From positions 2,852,001 through 2,916,000 of the forward strand of contig NZ_CP053941.1 of the NCBI RefSeq assembly GCF_013267195.1: a stretch of 64,000 bases of DNA, written 5' to 3'. Positions within the stretch are counted from its first letter, which is position 1. Each line of letters starts with the position of its first letter. Below are positions 60,345-64,000 of the stretch, one piece after another. The position numbers and the translations under genes are program-made. Origin of the DNA: Halorubrum salinarum (GTDB taxonomy: Archaea; Halobacteriota; Halobacteria; Halobacteriales; Haloferacaceae). The notes under the pieces were generated by a model. It worked only from the letters and a program-made list of their open reading frames with translations, was not told the origin of the DNA and ran no database searches.

Positions 60345-63230
60345 TCAGTCCCGCGCCGCTTCGGCCGCGCGGACGAGGTCTTGGAGCTCCTCGATCGGGA
60401 GCGGATCGATGCGCTCGCGGGTCCCGTCGCTCGTGTAGAACAGGCTCGTCTCGACCGGCCTGTCGGCGAACCACTCGTCGAGGACGTGGTAGTAGACGCT
60501 GAGCTGCTTCCGGTACTCGGCCTGCGCGCGCCGCGTCGCGTCCGTCTTGTAGTCGATCACCTCGACCCGGTCGGGCGTCACGCGGACGAGGTCCGCGATC
60601 CCCGAGAGGGTGACGCGCCGGTCGTCGACCGCGACCGGGAGCGTGACCGGCTCCTCGACCCGGAGGTCGCCCGACAGGCCGTCGAGGAGCTCGACGATCC
60701 GTCGCTCGTGGTCGTTCGACGGCGTCACGTCGTCGCCGAGGGCGTACGCCTCCGCGAAGTCGTGGACGCGCGATCCGAAGTCCATCCCCCGCGTCTCGGG
60801 GTCGGCCTCCGGGCCGGGCTCCGGTCGCTCGCCCGCGTCCTCGAACACCGACTCGTCTATCAGCGAGTGTGGCGTGTGACCGATCGGCCCGTCCGGCGCC
60901 GTGACCGCGAACGGGAGGTCCGCGTCGGTCGGTTCGCCGCGGTCGAGCGGCTCCACGCGGGGATCGATCTCCTCGACCGCGACCGGGAGTCCGTCGAGGA
61001 ACGCGTTCGGGTCCTCGCCGGCCGCGAACACGACGTGGCTCTCCGCGCGCGTCACCGCGACGTAGAGCAACCGCCGCTCCTCGTCGTACCCCCGCGGCAG
61101 ACAGCGCCTGATCACGTCGTACCGCCAGTCGTCGTACACGTGCGGGTGGGCGCCGTCCTCCGAGTAGACCTTCCGCCGGCGGAGCCCGACCGGGTCCCGG
61201 AACTGGATGACGCTCGACCCGCCCGCCCGCGGCGGGAAGCGCCCCTCGTTCATGTTCGCCATGACGACGATCGGATACTCCAGCCCCTTCGCCGTGTGAA
61301 TCGTCTGAACGGTCACCGCGTCGTCGCCCGCGGACGCGCTGACGTCGACCGTGCCGCCGGTCTCGACGCCGCGCTCGATGTGCCGGATCAGGTCGCCGCG
61401 CGTCGCCGTCGTCGAGTCGTGGACCGACTGGACCGTGTGTAAGGGCACGTCCGCGACGTCGCCCGTGAACCCGTAGCGGTCGAGGACGCGGCGCGCCACC
61501 GCTCCGACCGACTCCAGGTCGCGGAGTTCGTCGCGGAACTCGGCCGGCCCGGCCGGGTACGACCCCGTCTCCAGGATGTGGTCAATCTCGTCGACCGCGT
61601 AGCCGATCCGTTCGAGCACCACCGCCCAGCCGCGCTCGGCGTCCGCGTCGAGGATCCGGAGCCACGCGAGCAGCAGCTTCGCCGGGTCGGTCCGGAACAG
61701 CTCGATCCCGCCGTCGTACGCCACCGGAAAGTCGTGCTCCGCGGCGACTTCGAGCAGCTCCCGCCCGTAGTCGCGGGTCCGCGTGAACACCGCGACGTCC
61801 CCGTACTCCGGCGGGCGCGGCTCCCCGTCCTCGCCCTCGACGGCGTAGTCGTCGTTGCCGACGATCTCCTGGACCTTCGAGAGGACGGCCTCGTGTTCGT
61901 CCTCGTGGCGGATCCCCTCGATCACGGTGTTGTCGAACGCGGCGTTCGCGGAGAGCTCGACCACGTCGTCGAGGGGGGCCTCGACGGTCTCGCCGCTCGA
62001 CGCCGGCGTCGCGACCGCCCGCTCCGAGAGGTCGATCACCGACGCCGTCGACCGGTAGTTCTCCCGCAGTTCGATCCGGGTCGGGTCGGGCGAGTCGAAC
62101 GGGACGCGATCCGCGTCGGCGTTGAGGTCCGCCGCGAACCGGTCCAGCCGCCCCTCGAACTCCAGGATGTTGTCCACGTCGGCGTACTGGAACGAGTAGA
62201 TGCTCTGCTTCCAGTCGCCCACGACGCAGAGGTTGTCCGTCGCGGACAGGAGGAGCGCGAGCTTGAACTGGACCTCGCTCGTGTCCTGGAACTCGTCGAC
62301 CATGACGTACTCGAACGCCGCCGCCTCCCGGACGCGCTCGTCCTCGCACAGGAGGACGAACGCGAACAGCTGGAGGAAGCTGAAGCTGAGGTAGTTGCGG
62401 CGCAGCGCGAACCGGAGGTACCCGAGGTAGGCGTCGTGGACGAACGCCTTGAGCGCCTCGCGGTCCTCGCGGAACACCGCATCGGCCACGTCGTCGTCGA
62501 GTCGCTTCGTCCCCCGACCGCCCCGGAGCGCCGACTTCGAGGGGGCGTCCGGGCGGTACGTCTTGTCGCGGCCGAAGCGGCTCAGGTCCTCGCGCAGGAC
62601 CGACTGCTTCCGGCCGTCGTTGCGGGGCTCGTTCGCCGCGTCGAACCGCTCTTTGAACGCCTCGAAGTCCCCGTCGAGGTGAGACTCGCCGTCGCGGTAC
62701 CAGCCGTCCGCGGCGGGGAAGACTCCCTTCGAGGCGAGCTCCCGGATCAGGTCGAGCAGTTCGTCCGGCGACGAGAGCACGCGGTAGAAGTCAGCGTGCT
62801 CCGGGTGGTCGTCGCGGAAGCCGCCGAAGAACTCGCGGAACCGCTCGGCCTCGATCAGCTCGTCGTCGAGGATCCGCGTCGAGCCCGTGATCCGCTCGTC
62901 GATGCCGAGGTGCGCCGGCGCGGCGTACCCGTGTTCCTGAAGCAGCTCGTGGCAGTGCGAGTGGAACGTCCGGATCGGGGCGTCGGCCAGCTCCCGCAGC
63001 CCGTAGGCGCTGCGGTCGACGATCCGCTCTTTCATCTCCGTCGCGGCGCTCCGCGTGAACGTCGCCAGCAGCACGTCGTCCGGGTCCGTCTCGGGCCGGT
63101 CGACGATCCGGCCGTAGCGGCGGGTGACGGCGAACGTCTTCCCCGTCCCGGGGCCGGCGTCGACGAGGTAGGTCCCCTCCGTGCCCTCGATGAGCTCCCG
63201 CTGCGCGTCGTTCGGCGTCGGCTCACTCAT
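60345..63230 (-). CDS. UvrD/Rep-type helicase-nuclease, AddA/RexA-like
   Basis: A 961-residue enzyme. The UvrD-type helicase has Walker A AGPGTGKT (25-32), TFTRSAATEM, VMVDEFQDTS, GDWKQSIYSF, QTIHTAKGLEYP and VAVTRAES. The C-terminal 150 residues are a PD-(D/E)XK nuclease with GIADLVRVTPDRVEVIDYKTD (Asp, then Asp-x-Lys) and QLSVYYH, as in AddA/RecB. It should process double-strand DNA ends for homologous recombination. Its ATG overlaps the stop of the upstream gene (ATGA), which also has a nuclease core. No cysteine-rich Fe-S box is obvious here. Confidence 0.9.
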   Translation of the reverse strand: MSEPTPNDAQRELIEGTEGTYLVDAGPGTGKTFAVTRRYGRIVDRPETDPDDVLLATFTRSAATEMKERIVDRSAYGLRELADAPIRTFHSHCHELLQEHGYAAPAHLGIDERITGSTRILDDELIEAERFREFFGGFRDDHPEHADFYRVLSSPDELLDLIRELASKGVFPAADGWYRDGESHLDGDFEAFKERFDAANEPRNDGRKQSVLREDLSRFGRDKTYRPDAPSKSALRGGRGTKRLDDDVADAVFREDREALKAFVHDAYLGYLRFALRRNYLSFSFLQLFAFVLLCEDERVREAAAFEYVMVDEFQDTSEVQFKLALLLSATDNLCVVGDWKQSIYSFQYADVDNILEFEGRLDRFAADLNADADRVPFDSPDPTRIELRENYRSTASVIDLSERAVATPASSGETVEAPLDDVVELSANAAFDNTVIEGIRHEDEHEAVLSKVQEIVGNDDYAVEGEDGEPRPPEYGDVAVFTRTRDYGRELLEVAAEHDFPVAYDGGIELFRTDPAKLLLAWLRILDADAERGWAVVLERIGYAVDEIDHILETGSYPAGPAEFRDELRDLESVGAVARRVLDRYGFTGDVADVPLHTVQSVHDSTTATRGDLIRHIERGVETGGTVDVSASAGDDAVTVQTIHTAKGLEYPIVVMANMNEGRFPPRAGGSSVIQFRDPVGLRRRKVYSEDGAHPHVYDDWRYDVIRRCLPRGYDEERRLLYVAVTRAESHVVFAAGEDPNAFLDGLPVAVEEIDPRVEPLDRGEPTDADLPFAVTAPDGPIGHTPHSLIDESVFEDAGERPEPGPEADPETRGMDFGSRVHDFAEAYALGDDVTPSNDHERRIVELLDGLSGDLRVEEPVTLPVAVDDRRVTLSGIADLVRVTPDRVEVIDYKTDATRRAQAEYRKQLSVYYHVLDEWFADRPVETSLFYTSDGTRERIDPLPIEELQDLVRAAEAARD

Positions 63231-64000
63231 CGGTCGCCCTCCAGCAGCAGGTCGCGGTTGTCCACGCGCCGGTAGTTCGGCTCGCCCCCGAGCCCGTCGA
63301 CCGGGAACCGCTCCTCGCCGGCGCGTCGGTCGTTGAGCTCGTCGAGGCGCTCGTCGACGAACGACTCGAAGGCGTCCAGGTCCTCGCGGAAGAACGCCCG
63401 CCTGCGGGCGCCGTTGAGCTCCCGGATCGCCTGGTCGACGCCCTTCTCGGCATCGACGCCCGCCGCGGTGGCCGCGTCGACGGCGTCGGTGAACCGCGCG
63501 GCGAACGCGGAGTCGCGCACTTCGCCCCTGTCGGTCGTCTCGGGGAACGTCAGCGGGGTCAGGACCTCCTCGTACGCCTCGTAGCCGAGGTCCGCGAACG
63601 TCTCCCGGCAGTCGGCGTAGCCGTCCAACAGCCGCTCGTAGGCCTCGCGGGAGGCGACGTACTCGTCGAACGCGACCGGGTGGTAGGTGACGGTCGTGAG
63701 CGCGTCGTCGAGGTCGGCCTCGCCCGCGATCACGTCCGCCATCGGTTCGAGGAAGTGGAAGAACGTGAACTCCAGCCGCTCGTCCGGGCGGACCGACCGG
63801 TAGTACGCGAGGTACAGCGCCGCCTGGAAGTTCGGCGCGTCCGCCGGCGGGTCGGTCGCCGCGCCGCCGACCACCTGCGAGGCCCGCTTCCTGCGCCCGC
63901 TCTTGTAATCGAGCAGGTGGGTGGGCGACCGCACGAGATCGATCTTCCCCTTCAGGCCGAGGGACGCGTCCTCGAACCAGCGCTCGGTGAGCGGCGAGTC
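63227..64000 (-). CDS. AddB/RexB-like PD-(D/E)XK nuclease, 5' part outside window
   Basis: The last 257 codons of a minus-strand gene that continues beyond the window edge. It has the nuclease core: GKIDLVRSPTHLLDYKSG at the start of the visible part (Asp, then Asp-Tyr-Lys), and a later PNFQAALYLAYYRSV helix, the QxxxY element of RecB/AddB-type nucleases. It overlaps the AddA-like gene by four bases (ATGA), so the two form an operon and probably a complex. Whether the missing part has an inactive helicase domain, as in AddB, cannot be seen. The Fe-S cysteines of AddB are not evident here (one cysteine only). Confidence 0.85.
   Translation of the reverse strand, partial: DSPLTERWFEDASLGLKGKIDLVRSPTHLLDYKSGRRKRASQVVGGAATDPPADAPNFQAALYLAYYRSVRPDERLEFTFFHFLEPMADVIAGEADLDDALTTVTYHPVAFDEYVASREAYERLLDGYADCRETFADLGYEAYEEVLTPLTFPETTDRGEVRDSAFAARFTDAVDAATAAGVDAEKGVDQAIRELNGARRRAFFREDLDAFESFVDERLDELNDRRAGEERFPVDGLGGEPNYRRVDNRDLLLEGDR

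Overview
The window is typical haloarchaeal chromosome. G+C is very high (about 70% by eye), the proteins are acidic and rich in Asp and Glu, and many genes appear leaderless, with a TATA-like element (TTTATA or TTTAA) centred 26-29 bp before the start codon. Twin-arginine lipoprotein signals (RR followed by LAGC) are common, and archaeosine synthase, geranylgeranyl reductase, halocyanin and HTH-10 family genes are present. A Halorubrum-like organism is my inference from composition and gene content; no rRNA is present to prove it.

Layout. 1-7.1 kb: the end of a DUF35-type protein, a large hybrid sensor kinase, a two-domain VOC protein, a UbiA-type prenyltransferase and a 7TM sensor kinase. 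7.1-16.8 kb: a small EamA protein, a MATE exporter, a glutamine amidotransferase-like protein, a cysteine desulfurase fused to a SufU/IscU-like scaffold, archaeosine synthase, a third kinase, a PPOX-family flavoprotein and an M20 amidohydrolase. 16.8-18.3 kb: a lower-G+C stretch with hairpins and no clear gene (16770-17245), then an atypical membrane protein. 18.3-28.1 kb: a Rieske/geranylgeranyl reductase pair, a 2Fe-2S protein with HTH-like N-terminus, a complete BMP-type (nucleoside-like) ABC importer and a phosphohexomutase. 28.2-31.5 kb: acylphosphatase and a locus with an HxlR regulator, DoxX and a VOC protein, resembling bacterial quinone-stress loci. 31.7-44.9 kb: CNNM-domain protein, AstE/AspA-like hydrolase, a three-gene ABC-2 exporter with a PrsW-like protease domain fused to one permease, TRIC channel, DUF2797, MenD and small conserved proteins, then an MhqO-MhqD-like pair.

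44.9-55.8 kb is a nitrous-oxide respiration region: DUF2249-cupin protein, halocyanin, nosZ, a membrane protein, nosD, nosF, nosY, an HTH-10 regulator, a second DUF2249 protein, an EamA exporter and a radical SAM/SPASM protein. Five copies of a GAACRYGTTC palindrome lie upstream of these genes and nowhere else that I noticed; they probably define a denitrification regulon. Halocyanin probably feeds electrons to NosZ, and NosD/F/Y would mature it.

55.8-64 kb: MFS transporter, a PAS sensor whose DHp box has lost its histidine and which has no ATPase domain, a HalX protein with a degenerate receiver, and a translationally coupled AddA/AddB-like helicase-nuclease pair, the second gene running off the window. 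I see no tRNA, rRNA, CRISPR array or intact insertion sequence.
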